Below, one piece after another: positions 35,178-45,089 of a stretch of DNA of 64,000 nt (the first letter of the stretch is position 1; each line of letters starts with the position of its first letter). The position numbers were made by a program, and so were the translations under genes. The notes under the pieces are model-generated. The model was not told the DNA's origin and searched no databases. It worked only from the letters and a program-made list of their open reading frames with translations. Source of the stretch: Novosphingobium sp. BW1 (GTDB lineage: Bacteria > Pseudomonadota > Alphaproteobacteria > Sphingomonadales > Sphingomonadaceae); NCBI RefSeq assembly GCF_008107685.1, contig NZ_VIRF01000078.1:248001-312000 (forward strand), given 5' to 3'.

Positions 35178-36205
35178 GGGAATTCCGTTGGTGAATCCAG
35201 TTGGTTATTGGGCGGGGATGAGCAAACCGCCCCGGGCCCGCTACCGCACGACGAACGGGAAGTCCGACAATGCAGCGCTGGCGCTGAGAGGTTCGCTTCC
35301 GGTCTGGTTTGATCCCGAGATGCAATGGCTGTCCGCGCCCATCGGCAAGCGCGGGCGTCAGCCGGTGGTTTCGGATGCCGCGATCCAGGTTTGCCTGACC
35401 CTGAAGGGCGTGTTCAGGCTGCCCTTGCGCCAGCCCACCGGCATGGTCGCCAGCCTTCTCGAGATGGCAGGGCTCGATTGGCCGGTGCCGGATTTCAGCA
35501 CGCTGAGACAGAGGCAGAAGACCCTGCTGGTCGAGATCCCCTGTCAACCCAGTTCCGAGCCGCTGCACCTGCTGATCGACAGCACGGGCATCAACGCGGT
35601 GGGTGACGGGGAATGGTGCAGGCGCAAGCATGGCCCGTCCAAACGCCACCAGTGGCGCAAGGTCCACCTGGGCGTGGACCTCGGATCGTCGGATATCCGC
35701 GTTATCGAAGTGACTGGAAGCCGGGTTGGCGATGCTCCCATACTACCCGAACTGCGGGACCAGATCCCACCCGATCACGCCATCGCGAGCGTCAGCGCCG
35801 ATGGCGCTTTCGACACAAGAACCTGTCACGAAGCCATTGCCCCGCGCGATGCCTGCGCCATCACCCCCACTCGCAGCAATGCGCAGGCCTGGCCCGAGAG
35901 TACGCCGGGCGTTGCGGCACGCAATGAAATCGTGCGCTCAAGCCAATGGTTTGGCAGGGCGATCTGGAAGCGATGGAGCGGCTGTCACCAGCGCAGCCAG
36001 GTCGAAACGAAAATGCATCGCTTCAAGCTGCTGGGCCAGCGCATCATGGCACGAGACTTCGATCGCCAGGTCGCCGAAATGCAAGTCCGCGCCGCCATCC
36101 TCAACCGTTTCTCCGCGCTCGCAAGGCCTCAAACGCAGCGCGTCGCCTAACCAACTGCCACAAAGGCCCACTGCTGATCGGCGACTGATTTGCGCAACAA
36201 AGCCC
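35178..36205 (+). mobile_element. IS5-family insertion sequence, left end not recognisable
   Basis: The right end reads GATTTGCGCAACAAAGCCC just before receptor-coding sequence resumes at 36206. The matching left inverted repeat (GGGCTTTGTTGCGC) is not found before the transposase; the M14 gene ends only 43 bases upstream. The left boundary is therefore approximate. The likely history is insertion into a receptor gene followed by deletion from the left end. Confidence 0.75.
35218..36150 (+). CDS. IS5-family transposase
   Basis: 310 residues from ATG 35218 (GGCGGGG just before). DDE catalytic residues are visible: first D in LLIDSTGIN, second D in SADGAFDTR, E in SQVETKMHRFKLLGQR. N-terminal segments RYRTTNGKSDNAAL and SDAAIQVCLTLKGVF and the C-terminal FDRQVAEMQVRAAILN are typical of the IS5/IS1031-like group. 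The frame is intact, so it may still be active in trans. Confidence 0.93.
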   Translation: MSKPPRARYRTTNGKSDNAALALRGSLPVWFDPEMQWLSAPIGKRGRQPVVSDAAIQVCLTLKGVFRLPLRQPTGMVASLLEMAGLDWPVPDFSTLRQRQKTLLVEIPCQPSSEPLHLLIDSTGINAVGDGEWCRRKHGPSKRHQWRKVHLGVDLGSSDIRVIEVTGSRVGDAPILPELRDQIPPDHAIASVSADGAFDTRTCHEAIAPRDACAITPTRSNAQAWPESTPGVAARNEIVRSSQWFGRAIWKRWSGCHQRSQVETKMHRFKLLGQRIMARDFDRQVAEMQVRAAILNRFSALARPQTQRVA

Positions 36206-36331
36206 ATTGGCATCACCAACCTGTTTGATCGCCACCCCCCGCAGGTGGGTGACAGCGAGGGCACCTACAACGCACAGAACTACGACGTCATCGCGCGCTA
36301 CTTTAACGCCTCGATCACGAAGCGCTTCTGA
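36206..36331 (+). pseudogene. C-terminal remnant of a TonB-dependent receptor, cut by the IS
   Basis: The reading frame from the IS end gives IGITNLFDRHPPQVGDSEG, then YNAQNYDVIARYF and the terminal ASITKRF, a typical receptor C-terminus with aromatic last residue. The other roughly 95% of the gene is missing. Confidence 0.8.
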
Positions 36332-36433
36332 TACCCGCCCTGGCCTTCAGGACCGGCGCTGCGACCTTACACGGAACGCGGCGTCGGCCCCGAAGATCCT
36401 TTTGCTATCTTCGTTGTGACCAAGGACAGCACA

Positions 36434-37516
36434 TGACCGCACTACGGGTGGCTATATCGACCACCCACGCTTCGCTCCTGCCAATCAGGGCGGAACCGAG
36501 CGCCAGGGCGCGCGCCTGACCCTGGCCTGGACGCCCAGGTCCGATCTCGGCCTCAAGCTCTCGTTCTTCGACCAGGAGACGCCAGCGATGGCGCGCGGTT
36601 CTTCGGTGACCGCGACGGCGCGCGAAAGAACGACCTTGCCGTGCGAACCCCCAATGCCAACACGCTCAATCTCGCCAACGCCACTCTCGACTGGCGTAGC
36701 GACTAGGGCACGCTGACCGCGCTCGCGACGTTCTACCGCTGGAAGGTCATGCGCCAGAGCGACTTCAGCGATATCCTTGCAGGGCTTGTCGACAACCCCG
36801 CCAGTTGCCTGCGCCATGCCGGGCTTGGCGAGGGCGCCAGCTGTACGCAGACGCAATGGGAGGCCTATCGCGCCTTCGTTTCGATGCGTCTTCCCGCGAT
36901 TCTCTATCAGCCGATGTGGGTCACCAGCGCGAACGGCGAAGTGCGGTTCCACACTGAAGCCCTCGCCCACACGTCCCTGACCTCGGGCTTTTTGCCGAAA
37001 CCCGGCGCGACCGCGTCGATAGCATCACCGCCCGCGCCAATGCAGCCTCGAGCCTGCTGGTACGCCCGCTCAACATCACCCCCTCTCTGAGCGAGGAGAA
37101 CCGCAGCTACGCCGCCGAATCGCTGCGCAGCTACGAAGTGGGCCTGCGCCTTGGCCTCGCCCGCTGCGGGATCGAGTTGCAAGGCTCGCTCGGTCTTGCC
37201 TACGAGCGCCGCCTCGCCTCGGGAACGACGCTGTGGGGACGCCTCGATGCCGTGGCCTCGAGCGGCTTCGCTTCGCAGTTCAATACCCTCCAATCGAGCT
37301 ATGCCCGAACCCCTTGCACGGGCGAGCCTCGATGTGGCGGTGGGAGTGAAGCGGGGCGGCTGGGACCTGTCACTGAGCCTGCGCAACGCCCTCGACACGC
37401 ACCACCCCGAGCAGGTGCTGGCCACCTCGCTGGACGCACGCCAAGTCTTCGCACCGCGCCCGCGCACACTTGGCCTAGAAGTGGGCGTCGCGTTCCAAGG
37501 GTTTTGTTGCCGGTAG
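36434..37516 (+). pseudogene. Heavily decayed TonB-dependent receptor
   Basis: Barrel-strand segments occur in successive frames: TGGYIDHPRFAPANQGG, ARLTLAWTPRSDLGLKLSFF, then NLANATLDWRSD followed by an in-frame TAG (36704), then EVRFHTEALAHTSLTSGF, a frame change, NRSYAAESLRSYEVGLRLG, another change, and LARASLDVAVGVKRGGWDLS to the end. The plug and start are absent. It is a second, independent receptor remnant beside the IS. Confidence 0.8.
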
Positions 37517-37583
37517 GCAGGCCGGAGCATCGCTGTTAGCCTTGCCGCCAAACGACAAGAACCGAAATGGAAGAGGACAAGGG

Positions 37584-38030
37584 ATGCTGAAAACGAACCG
37601 TGAATACGGCGGGGGATGCCTGTGCGGCGCGATCCGGTACCGCGTGACGGGCCCCAGTCTGTTCGAAACCCAGTGCTGTTGCCGGGACTGCCAGAAGGCG
37701 ACCGGCACCGGGCACACGACCATCGTCGGGATCCCACGCGACCAGCTCCAGATCGAGGGCGAGCCGGCCGTCTACATTAGTTTCGGCGAGAGCGGCGGCG
37801 CGGTTTCACGCCACTTTTGCGGCACCTGCGGGGGGCGTATCTTCACCTCGGGCGCACTGCCCGGCGAAAATGTGATGGTCCAGGCCGGATCGCTCGACGA
37901 GCCCGGCGAAGTCACTCCGGAAAACGTGATCTACGGCAAGGACGCCCTGCCCTGGGATCATTTCGACCCGGACCTTGAAGTCTACGCTCTCTATCCCCCG
38001 TTTGACCCGGTCACCCACGAGCTCACCTGA
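37584..38030 (+). CDS. GFA-family protein (glutathione-dependent formaldehyde-activating-like)
   Basis: 148 residues from ATG 37584. The cysteine-rich zinc-binding core is visible: GGCLCGAIRY, QCCCRDCQKATG and HFCGTCGGRIF. The family binds zinc and sometimes glutathione adducts, but most members have no proven activity. The C-terminal region, PWDHFDPDLEVYALYPPF, is ordinary for the family. Confidence 0.88.
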   Translation: MLKTNREYGGGCLCGAIRYRVTGPSLFETQCCCRDCQKATGTGHTTIVGIPRDQLQIEGEPAVYISFGESGGAVSRHFCGTCGGRIFTSGALPGENVMVQAGSLDEPGEVTPENVIYGKDALPWDHFDPDLEVYALYPPFDPVTHELT

Positions 38031-38125
38031 GCGTCCCCCGGAACTCTGCGGAATGCCGCGCTTGCACCTTTGCAATCTTTTTGCGGTGCCATCATGCGAA
38101 CGACGGGAAACGCGAGGTGAGGGAC

Positions 38126-38533
38126 ATGAGCATAAGTGCTGTCGTATCCGGGGCCGAAGTTACCAACCTGCTGCGCGGAAGCGGACTTGCCGCGCAAAGG
38201 GTGGCCTATGTCGAAAACGAGATACGCGATCTGACCCAGGAAGCGGCCGCCATCGCCACCCGCACACTCGATGCCGATGCCTTTCGCACCGCGCTCGCCC
38301 GCCGCATCGACAGCGACGTGGCGACCGGCAAGCTGAGCGCCGAGGATGCCCGCGCGATCCGGCAGGCGCTGGTGCGCACTTTCGCGCCATCACAGGAGCC
38401 GCCAAAGACCACGCTCGATGACAGCGCCAGCGCGCGTGCCATCCCCCTGGTGGCAAGCGCCTATGGGCAGGAAGACGCCGACAGCTACCTCCACACCATC
38501 GCGCACGGCACCTTCATCGATATGCCGGTCTGA
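38126..38533 (+). CDS. Hypothetical protein
   Basis: 135 residues from ATG 38126, preceded by GAGGTGAGGG. Mostly helical by composition, no signal peptide or transmembrane segment; SAEDARAIRQALVRTF and YLHTIAHGTFIDMPV near the end are distinctive but not recognised. Confidence 0.6.
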   Translation: MSISAVVSGAEVTNLLRGSGLAAQRVAYVENEIRDLTQEAAAIATRTLDADAFRTALARRIDSDVATGKLSAEDARAIRQALVRTFAPSQEPPKTTLDDSASARAIPLVASAYGQEDADSYLHTIAHGTFIDMPV

Positions 38534-38638
38534 GACGCGCCGACTGCCCGATCTAGCCCCTGCAAATACACGAAGGCCCGCCCCCCCACGATTTGCGGAA
38601 GCCGAGCCTTCGTCCTATCCAGCCAGTCAGTCGTGCCC

Positions 38639-41386
38639 TCAGACGAGCGCGCCGTGGCAGTGCTTGTACTTGTTGCCCGAACCGCAAGGGCATGGCGCGT
38701 TGCGGCTTAGGTCCATGTCCGCATAGGGATTCTCGGCCGTACCGCCCGGGCTAGCCGTTGCCTGCGGACTGCCCGCAAGCGAGCCGAACAGCGCCGGGTT
38801 GAGCGCCGAACCGTCGCCGTCGTTCGAATTGTCGAGGCCCGTCAGCGGATCGATATGGCCGGTCAGGAAGTCGGGAAGTTCGGGCAGGCTCGGCTCCTGG
38901 ATCGGCTCGGGCATGCGCAGTTCGCTGATCGCCAGGATGCGGGTCACGTCCTCACGGATGGCCGAGAGCATGGAGTCGAACAGGCCGAAGGCCTCCTGCT
39001 TGTACTCGTTGATCGGGGTCTTCTGCGCGTAGGCGCGCAGGAACACGACCTGGCGCAGCGCGTCGAGCGTCGCGAGGTGGTCCTTCCAGTGGTGGTCCAG
39101 ACGATCGAGCAGGATCGACTTCTCGACCTGGCGCCAGATCGCGGGGTCGTCCTTCTCCATCTTGGCGGTCATGTGCGCGTCGGCCAGTTCCGCAAGGCGC
39201 TCCTCGATACCTTCGGGATCGATGCCGTCTTCCTCGACCCACGCATCGATGGGGGCCTCGACGCCCAGGATTTCCTTCGCGCGTTCCTTGAGACCCTCGA
39301 GGTTCCAGTGCTCGGGGTAAGAACCTTGCGGGCAGGCCTCGGCCACGAGCGTGTTGACCGTGTCGTGGCGCATGTCGAGCACGACGTCGTCAAGCGCCTC
39401 TGCGTCCATGATGTCCGAGCGCTGCTCATAGATGACCTTGCGCTGATCGTTCATCACATCGTCGTATTCGACGACCTGCTTGCGCACTTCGTAGTTGCGC
39501 GCCTCAACCTTCTTCTGCGCGGTCTCGATTGCCTTGGAGAGCCACTTGGAACCGATCGCCTCACCATCGGCGAGGTTGCTGTTCATCATCTTGGAGAACA
39601 GCGTGTCGGGGCCGAAGATGCGCAGGAGATCGTCTTCAAGGCACAAGTAGAACTTGGAAAGGCCGGGGTCGCCCTGACGGCCCGAACGGCCGCGCAGCTG
39701 GTTGTCGATACGGCGGCTTTCATGGCGCTCGGTGCCGATCACGCACAGGCCGCCAGCTTCCAGCACCTGCGCCTTCTCAGCCGCGATTTCCTCCTTGATG
39801 CGGGCAACTCCGGCTTCGCGATCGGGGCCTTCGGGCATGTCGGCGAGCTCGGCCTCGATACGGAACTCAAGGTTGCCGCCCAGCTGGATATCAGTGCCGC
39901 GACCGGCCATGTTGGTGGCGATGGTCACCGCGCCAAGACGGCCCGCCTGCGCCACGATGTGCGCTTCCATTTCGTGGAAGCGGGCGTTGAGGACCGAGTG
40001 CTTCACGCCTTCCTTGTTAAGGAAGTCCGAGAGCAGTTCCGACTTCTCAATCGAGACCGTGCCCACCAGCACCGGCTGCCCGATCTCGTGCTTGTCTCGG
40101 ATCAGCTTCGCGATGGCCGCGAACTTGTCCATCGTGTTCTTGTAGAACTCGTCTTCCTCGTCGATGCGCGCAATCGGCTTGTTCGTCGGGATGGTAACGA
40201 CGTTCATCTTGTAGATGTCGAAGAACTCGGCCGCTTCGGTCGCCGCGGTTCCGGTCATGCCCGAAAGCTTGGGGTACATGCGGAAGTAATTCTGGAAAGT
40301 GATCGAGGCGAGCGTCTGGTTCTCCGGCTCGATCTTGACGCCTTCCTTGGCCTCAACGGCCTGGTGCAGGCCGTTCGACCAGCGACGTCCGTCCATCATA
40401 CGGCCCGTGAACTCGTCGATGATGACGACCTTGTCGTCCTTCACGATGTAGTCGGTGTCGCGCTTGAACATGACCACGGCCTTCAGGGCCTGGTCGAGGT
40501 GATGGACGACCTGCGTGTTCTCTACGTCGTAGAGGTTGGAACCTACCAGCAGCCCTTCGGCCTCGAGAATGCGCTCAACCTTTTCCACGCCGTCCTCGGT
40601 CAGCGTGATGTTCTTGGTCTTCTCGTCCTTCTCGTAGTCCTCATCCGAGAGCTGCTTCACCACCGCGTCGACCGCGATGTAGAGCTCGGACTTGTCGTCG
40701 GTGGGCCCCGAGATGATGAGCGGGGTGCGCGCCTCGTCGATCAGGATCGAATCGACCTCATCGACGATGGCGAAGTTGAAGTCGCGCTGCACCATCTGAC
40801 TGCGCTCGTGCTTCATGTTGTCGCGCAGGTAGTCGAACCCGAATTCATTGTTTGTGCCGTAGGTGATGTCCGCGGCGTAGGCCTCGCGGCGCTGGAACTC
40901 GTCGAGGTTGGGAACGATGACGCCGATGGTGAGGCCCAGGAAATTGTGCAGGCGGCCCATTTCCTCCGCGTCGCGGCGGGCAAGGTAATCGTTCACGGTG
41001 ATGACGTGGACGCCCTTGCCTTCCAGCGCGTTAAGGTAGGTGGCGGTCGTTGCCACAAGAGTCTTGCCCTCACCCGTGCGCATTTCCGCGATCTCGCTGC
41101 GGTGGAGGACAATGCCGCCGATCATCTGCACATCGAAGTGGCGCATGCCGAACACGCGGCGCGAGGCTTCGCGCACGGTGGCGAAGGCTTCCGGAAGCAG
41201 GTCATCGAGCGTCGAACCGTTCGCGAGCATCTCGCGGAACTTGGGGGTCTGCGCGGCGAGTTCCTCGTCGCTCATCGCCTCGATGGCGGGTTCGAACGCG
41301 GTAATCTGGTCAACGACCTTGCGCAAAGACTTGACGTAGCGCTCGTTGGACGAGCCGAAGATGTTCTTGACGAGTGCGCCGAGCAT
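38639..41386 (-). CDS. secA: Preprotein translocase ATPase SecA
   Basis: 915 residues. Walker [12 protein letters not shown] (near 105), [40 protein letters not shown], and [13 protein letters not shown]. The C-terminus carries the zinc-binding [14 protein letters not shown] motif that contacts SecB. It drives protein export through SecYEG. Confidence 0.98.
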   Translation of the reverse strand: MLGALVKNIFGSSNERYVKSLRKVVDQITAFEPAIEAMSDEELAAQTPKFREMLANGSTLDDLLPEAFATVREASRRVFGMRHFDVQMIGGIVLHRSEIAEMRTGEGKTLVATTATYLNALEGKGVHVITVNDYLARRDAEEMGRLHNFLGLTIGVIVPNLDEFQRREAYAADITYGTNNEFGFDYLRDNMKHERSQMVQRDFNFAIVDEVDSILIDEARTPLIISGPTDDKSELYIAVDAVVKQLSDEDYEKDEKTKNITLTEDGVEKVERILEAEGLLVGSNLYDVENTQVVHHLDQALKAVVMFKRDTDYIVKDDKVVIIDEFTGRMMDGRRWSNGLHQAVEAKEGVKIEPENQTLASITFQNYFRMYPKLSGMTGTAATEAAEFFDIYKMNVVTIPTNKPIARIDEEDEFYKNTMDKFAAIAKLIRDKHEIGQPVLVGTVSIEKSELLSDFLNKEGVKHSVLNARFHEMEAHIVAQAGRLGAVTIATNMAGRGTDIQLGGNLEFRIEAELADMPEGPDREAGVARIKEEIAAEKAQVLEAGGLCVIGTERHESRRIDNQLRGRSGRQGDPGLSKFYLCLEDDLLRIFGPDTLFSKMMNSNLADGEAIGSKWLSKAIETAQKKVEARNYEVRKQVVEYDDVMNDQRKVIYEQRSDIMDAEALDDVVLDMRHDTVNTLVAEACPQGSYPEHWNLEGLKERAKEILGVEAPIDAWVEEDGIDPEGIEERLAELADAHMTAKMEKDDPAIWRQVEKSILLDRLDHHWKDHLATLDALRQVVFLRAYAQKTPINEYKQEAFGLFDSMLSAIREDVTRILAISELRMPEPIQEPSLPELPDFLTGHIDPLTGLDNSNDGDGSALNPALFGSLAGSPQATASPGGTAENPYADMDLSRNAPCPCGSGNKYKHCHGALV

Positions 41387-41522
41387 GGCGGGAATCCCTG
41401 TTTTTAGGAGAATTTGGAATATGCGGTGATCACGCGGCGCGAAAATCCCTCACACAGGACGGCAAGCGCACGCGGAAAAGGCCGCTCCGGTGGGGCGGCG
41501 AAATTCATGTCGGCTGGGCGCG

Positions 41523-41807
41523 TTATTCGCGCGCGCGGTCAATCCCGGTCTGCGCGGCCACCACGCGCGGCGCAGCGGGCTGTCCCGGCTGGGCCGAAAG
41601 CGCGACAAGGCGCGTGTTGCGAAGCCCCGGTTCGGGAAGGCGGGCCAGCGCCACGGGCGCACGAGGCGCCCTTGCCTGTCCGGTCTCGACCAGAAGCGCC
41701 ACCTGCTGCGCCGAGGGCACCTGACCGGCACGCGCCTGCGGCGCCTCGGCATGGGCGGCAAGGCCCGTCAGGAGGGCGAGCAGGGTCAATAGCAGGCGAT
41801 TGGCCAT
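41523..41807 (-). CDS. Small secreted hypothetical protein
   Basis: 94 residues if it starts at ATG 41807, the start that places a signal peptide (LLLTLLALLTGLAAHAEA) at the N-terminus. The mature part is Ala/Gln/Arg-rich with no recognised domain (PSAQQVALLVETGQARAP). An ATG at 41855 is also possible. No strong ribosome-binding site, so moderate confidence. Confidence 0.45.
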   Translation of the reverse strand: MANRLLLTLLALLTGLAAHAEAPQARAGQVPSAQQVALLVETGQARAPRAPVALARLPEPGLRNTRLVALSAQPGQPAAPRVVAAQTGIDRARE

Positions 41808-41926
41808 GCCGGGGAGATAGTAACCCTCATCACTACTGTCCACCACCAAGCGCAATTGGTCCCAAATTTCGGCCGCTTCCTCGCCGATACTTGACCTTGC
41901 GGGGCCATGCGCTAGGCGCTTTTTCC

Positions 41927-43153
41927 ATGAGTCATCCCGTCAGCCCGCTCGCCCAGCCCTTCCCCGAAATGCCTGCCATTGCAGGCGTAACACCGCATGT
42001 CGTGCGCGCGGGGTACAAGGACTGGGGCCGCTGCGACCTCACCTACGTGACCTTTATCGAAGGGACCACAGTCGCAGGCGTCTTCACCAAGAACCTATGC
42101 TGTTCGCCAGAGGTCGAGATCGGCCGTGAGAACGTGAAGCGGGGCACCGCCCGCGCTCTGGTGGTGAATGCGGGCAATTCCAATGCCTTTACCGGCTATC
42201 GTGGACGCGCGGCGGTCGAGCAGATCATGGACCAGGTGGCCGGCAACCTCGGCTGTCCGCGCGAGGAAGTGTTCGTCTCCTCGACCGGCGTAATCGGCGT
42301 ACCGCTTCCCAAGGACAAGGCGCGCGAGGGTGTCGAAAAGGCCTTCTCCGCCGCGCCCTGCACCTGGGAAGAGGCCGCGAACACCATCGGGACGACCGAC
42401 ACCTTCGCCAAGGGCGCCACCGCAACCGCCATGATCGGCGACACCGAGGTGACGCTGGGCGCCATCATCAAGGGGTCGGGCATGATCGCGCCCGATATGG
42501 CAACGATGCTGGGCTACATCTTCACCGATGCCGCCGCGGAGCCGGCGTTCCTTCAGGAGTGCCTGTCGGCGGCAAACCTGCGCAGCTTCTCGTGCATCAC
42601 GGTCGATTCCGACACATCGACCAGCGACACCGTGCTCGCCTTTGCGACCGGTGCGGCGGGCAATGCGCCGCTCGTCACCGCGCAGAGCCCGGGCGCCGAT
42701 GCCTTTGCCGCTGCCATACAGGACGTGTGCCGCCAGCTTGCCCACCTCGTCGTGCGCGATGGCGAGGGCGCCAACAAGTTCATCGAAGTTTCGGTCACGG
42801 GCGCGGTCTCGGACGAGAGCGCGCGCAAGGTCGGCATGGCGATTGCCAATTCGCCGCTGGTCAAGACCGCCATCGCAGGCGAAGACGCGAACTGGGGCCG
42901 CGTCGTCATGGCGGTGGGCAAGGCTGGCGAACCGGCCAACCGCGACACGCTATCGATCGGTTTCGGGGGCACCTGGGCCGCTAAGGAAGGCCTGCCGCTC
43001 GCCGACTATGATGAGGCCCCCGTGGCCGCGCACCTCAAGGGCCAGGACGTCACCATCGAGGTAGACCTGGGCCTTGGCGACGGGCAGGCGACGGTGTGGA
43101 CCTGCGACCTCACGCATGGCTACATCTCGATCAACGCCGACTACCGAAGTTAA
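41927..43153 (+). CDS. argJ: Bifunctional ornithine acetyltransferase / N-acetylglutamate synthase ArgJ
   Basis: 408 residues from ATG 41927. The self-cleavage nucleophile T193 lies in IAPDMATMLGYIFTDA; KGSGMIAP, NAGNSNAFTG and EDANWGRVVMAVGK are also conserved. ArgJ recycles the acetyl group in arginine biosynthesis. It heads a run with the GST-like and IMPase-like genes, 13-23 bases apart. Confidence 0.97.
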   Translation: MSHPVSPLAQPFPEMPAIAGVTPHVVRAGYKDWGRCDLTYVTFIEGTTVAGVFTKNLCCSPEVEIGRENVKRGTARALVVNAGNSNAFTGYRGRAAVEQIMDQVAGNLGCPREEVFVSSTGVIGVPLPKDKAREGVEKAFSAAPCTWEEAANTIGTTDTFAKGATATAMIGDTEVTLGAIIKGSGMIAPDMATMLGYIFTDAAAEPAFLQECLSAANLRSFSCITVDSDTSTSDTVLAFATGAAGNAPLVTAQSPGADAFAAAIQDVCRQLAHLVVRDGEGANKFIEVSVTGAVSDESARKVGMAIANSPLVKTAIAGEDANWGRVVMAVGKAGEPANRDTLSIGFGGTWAAKEGLPLADYDEAPVAAHLKGQDVTIEVDLGLGDGQATVWTCDLTHGYISINADYRS

Positions 43154-43166
43154 GGCTCTGCACCCC

Positions 43167-43790
43167 ATGACCGAGCCTTTCTTCCGCATCTGGGGGCGCC
43201 CCGATTCGCACAACGTGAAGAAGGTAGTCTGGTTCGCCGCCGAACTGGGACTTGCTTTCACGCGCATCGATATGGGCGGGTCCTTCGGCTTCTCCGAGGA
43301 ATACCTGGCGCACAACCCCAACGGGCTGATCCCGACCATCGCGGACGGCAAGCTGACCTTGTGGGAATCGAACACCATCGTGCGCTACATGGCGGCCGAA
43401 TACGGCGGCCCGCGCTGGTACCTGGCCGATCCCATCGACCGCGCGTTGGCCGAACGTTGGTTGGACTGGCAGACGGGCTATGGCGCGGCGCAAAAGGACA
43501 TGTACCTCGGCCTCGTGCGCACGCCCGAAGATCAGCGCGAGGCCGCCGCCATTGCAGCTTCCAAGGCCGCCTGCGCGCGCCTGCTGGCGGTGCTGGACAC
43601 GCAGCTTGCGACAACGCCGTGGCTCTCGGGCCACCAGATCGGCGTCGGTGACATCGCGATGGGCCCGTTCATCCACTCGTGGTTCACGCTCGCGCCGGAA
43701 ACCGCCAAACTCCCGCACGTTCATGCCTGGTACCAGCGTCTGCTGGAACGCCCGGCCTACCTAGAGCACGTCGCCCTCCCCCTCTCCTGA
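43167..43790 (+). CDS. Glutathione S-transferase family protein
   Basis: 207 residues. Thioredoxin-like N-terminal domain with SHNVKKVVWFAAELGL and the conserved cis-Pro/ES pair NGLIPTIADGKLTLWESNTIVRY (shown here only to mark the glutathione site, about 52-74); helical C-terminal domain with VGDIAMGPF. Substrate unknown. Located between argJ and the phosphatase gene. Confidence 0.9.
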   Translation: MTEPFFRIWGRPDSHNVKKVVWFAAELGLAFTRIDMGGSFGFSEEYLAHNPNGLIPTIADGKLTLWESNTIVRYMAAEYGGPRWYLADPIDRALAERWLDWQTGYGAAQKDMYLGLVRTPEDQREAAAIAASKAACARLLAVLDTQLATTPWLSGHQIGVGDIAMGPFIHSWFTLAPETAKLPHVHAWYQRLLERPAYLEHVALPLS

Positions 43791-43813
43791 GCCAGACCCG
43801 AAAGGTCCCTCCC

Positions 43814-44623
43814 ATGATCACCCCTGCCCTGACCCGCGCCGTCGAAACCGTCATGCGCGAAGCCTCGGACCGGGCCATCAAGGCGCGCTACCGCAAGCTC
43901 GAACTCGACCAGATCATGGACAAGGGGGTGAACGATGTCGTCACTATCGCCGACCAGGAAAGCGAGGCGATCCTGACCGCGCGCCTCTCACAAATCCTGC
44001 CCGAAGCCTGCGTCGTGGGCGAAGAGGCCGTCGCCGCCGATCCCACGGTCATGGAGAAGCTCAAGGACAACCTGTGCTGGATTGTGGACCCGCTCGACGG
44101 GACGATGAACTTCTCGCAAGGGAAAGCCCCCTTCGGCGTGCTTGTTGCGCTCGCCGACAAGGGCGAAACCATTGGCGGCTGGATCCTCGACACGCTAACC
44201 GGACGCTTCTGCCACGCAGGCCTCGGCAAGGGCGCGCATATTGGCGATTACCGCATCAAAGCGCGCACCAGCGGTGAGACCCCGCCCGTCGCGGCAATTT
44301 CCACGCTGTTCATGAACGATGGCATGCGCGAGAAATTCATGGCGCTGGCCGCCCCGCACTACACGCTCGTCGACATCCCGCGCTGTGCGGCCGAGCAATA
44401 CCCGCGCCTGGTGCTGGGCACCAACGATGTCTCGATGTTCAACCGCACGCTTCCCTGGGACCACGCCGCGGGCGTCCTGTTCCTCAACGAAGCGGGCGGC
44501 ATGGCCGCACGTCCCGATGGCACGCCCTACCGGGTGAACGAATACGAACGGCGCGATCTTGTCGGCGCCGCCTCGCCCGAGCTGTGGGCAGACTTTGCCA
44601 AGTTTGCCCTCCAGATGCACTGA
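43814..44623 (+). CDS. Inositol-monophosphatase-family phosphatase
   Basis: 269 residues from ATG 43814. Metal-binding motifs: GEE (69-71), WIVDPLDGTMNF with D92 and D95, and PWDHAAG near the C-terminus. Family substrates include inositol phosphate, histidinol phosphate and PAPS; the position in the argJ run would fit a HisN-like role but sequence alone does not decide. Confidence 0.9.
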   Translation: MITPALTRAVETVMREASDRAIKARYRKLELDQIMDKGVNDVVTIADQESEAILTARLSQILPEACVVGEEAVAADPTVMEKLKDNLCWIVDPLDGTMNFSQGKAPFGVLVALADKGETIGGWILDTLTGRFCHAGLGKGAHIGDYRIKARTSGETPPVAAISTLFMNDGMREKFMALAAPHYTLVDIPRCAAEQYPRLVLGTNDVSMFNRTLPWDHAAGVLFLNEAGGMAARPDGTPYRVNEYERRDLVGAASPELWADFAKFALQMH

Positions 44624-44654
44624 ACCCCTCCCGTGCCGAAGCGCGGAAGGGGTT
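44622..44654. terminator. Convergent hairpin between IMPase-like gene and trxA
   Basis: AACCCCT ... AGGGGTT stem with GC-rich inner pairs and no long T-tract, so only a weak intrinsic terminator candidate. Confidence 0.35.
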
Positions 44655-44689
44655 CCCTAAAACCCTGAAGGGCGCTCGGATCGACGCGA

Positions 44690-45010
44690 TCAGATCTCGC
44701 TTTCAATCCAGCCCTTGAGCGCGTTCTTGGGCGCGGCACCGAGCTTCTGGGCAACGGCTTCGCCGTTCTTGAACAGCACCATCAGCGGGATCGACTTGAC
44801 GCCGATCTGGCCGGGCACTTCGGTGTTGGCCATGATGTCCATCTTGGCGATCTTGACCTTGCCGTCGAGCTCGTCCGAGATCTCTTCGAGAGCCGGGCCG
44901 ATCATCTTGCACGGACCGCACCAGTCGGCCCAGAAATCGACGAGAACGGGCGTCTCGGACTTGAGGACGTCATCTTCGAAGCTGGAATCGGTTACGGCAA
45001 TCGTGGGCAT
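44690..45010 (-). CDS. trxA: Thioredoxin
   Basis: 106 residues with active site WCGPC (C31, C34) and cis-Pro loop SIPLMVLFKNGE. General protein disulfide reductase. It lies 79 bases downstream of addA on the same strand. Confidence 0.97.
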   Translation of the reverse strand: MPTIAVTDSSFEDDVLKSETPVLVDFWADWCGPCKMIGPALEEISDELDGKVKIAKMDIMANTEVPGQIGVKSIPLMVLFKNGEAVAQKLGAAPKNALKGWIESEI

Positions 45011-45089
45011 TGGGAGAACTCCTCGAAACGGTGTTTGATCGTCAATCTAGGGATGAAACCGCCGCTGGCAACGGCTGGGACCGAAAGCT

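Noticed and set aside
38571-38612. Inverted repeat CGAAGGC ... GCCTTCG after secA
   Set aside because: Loop of 28 bases and no T-tract on either strand, so not called a terminator.
38855-41407. 850-codon open frame antisense to secA
   Set aside because: Same codon-bias effect; no recognisable domain and secA is fully conserved on the other strand.
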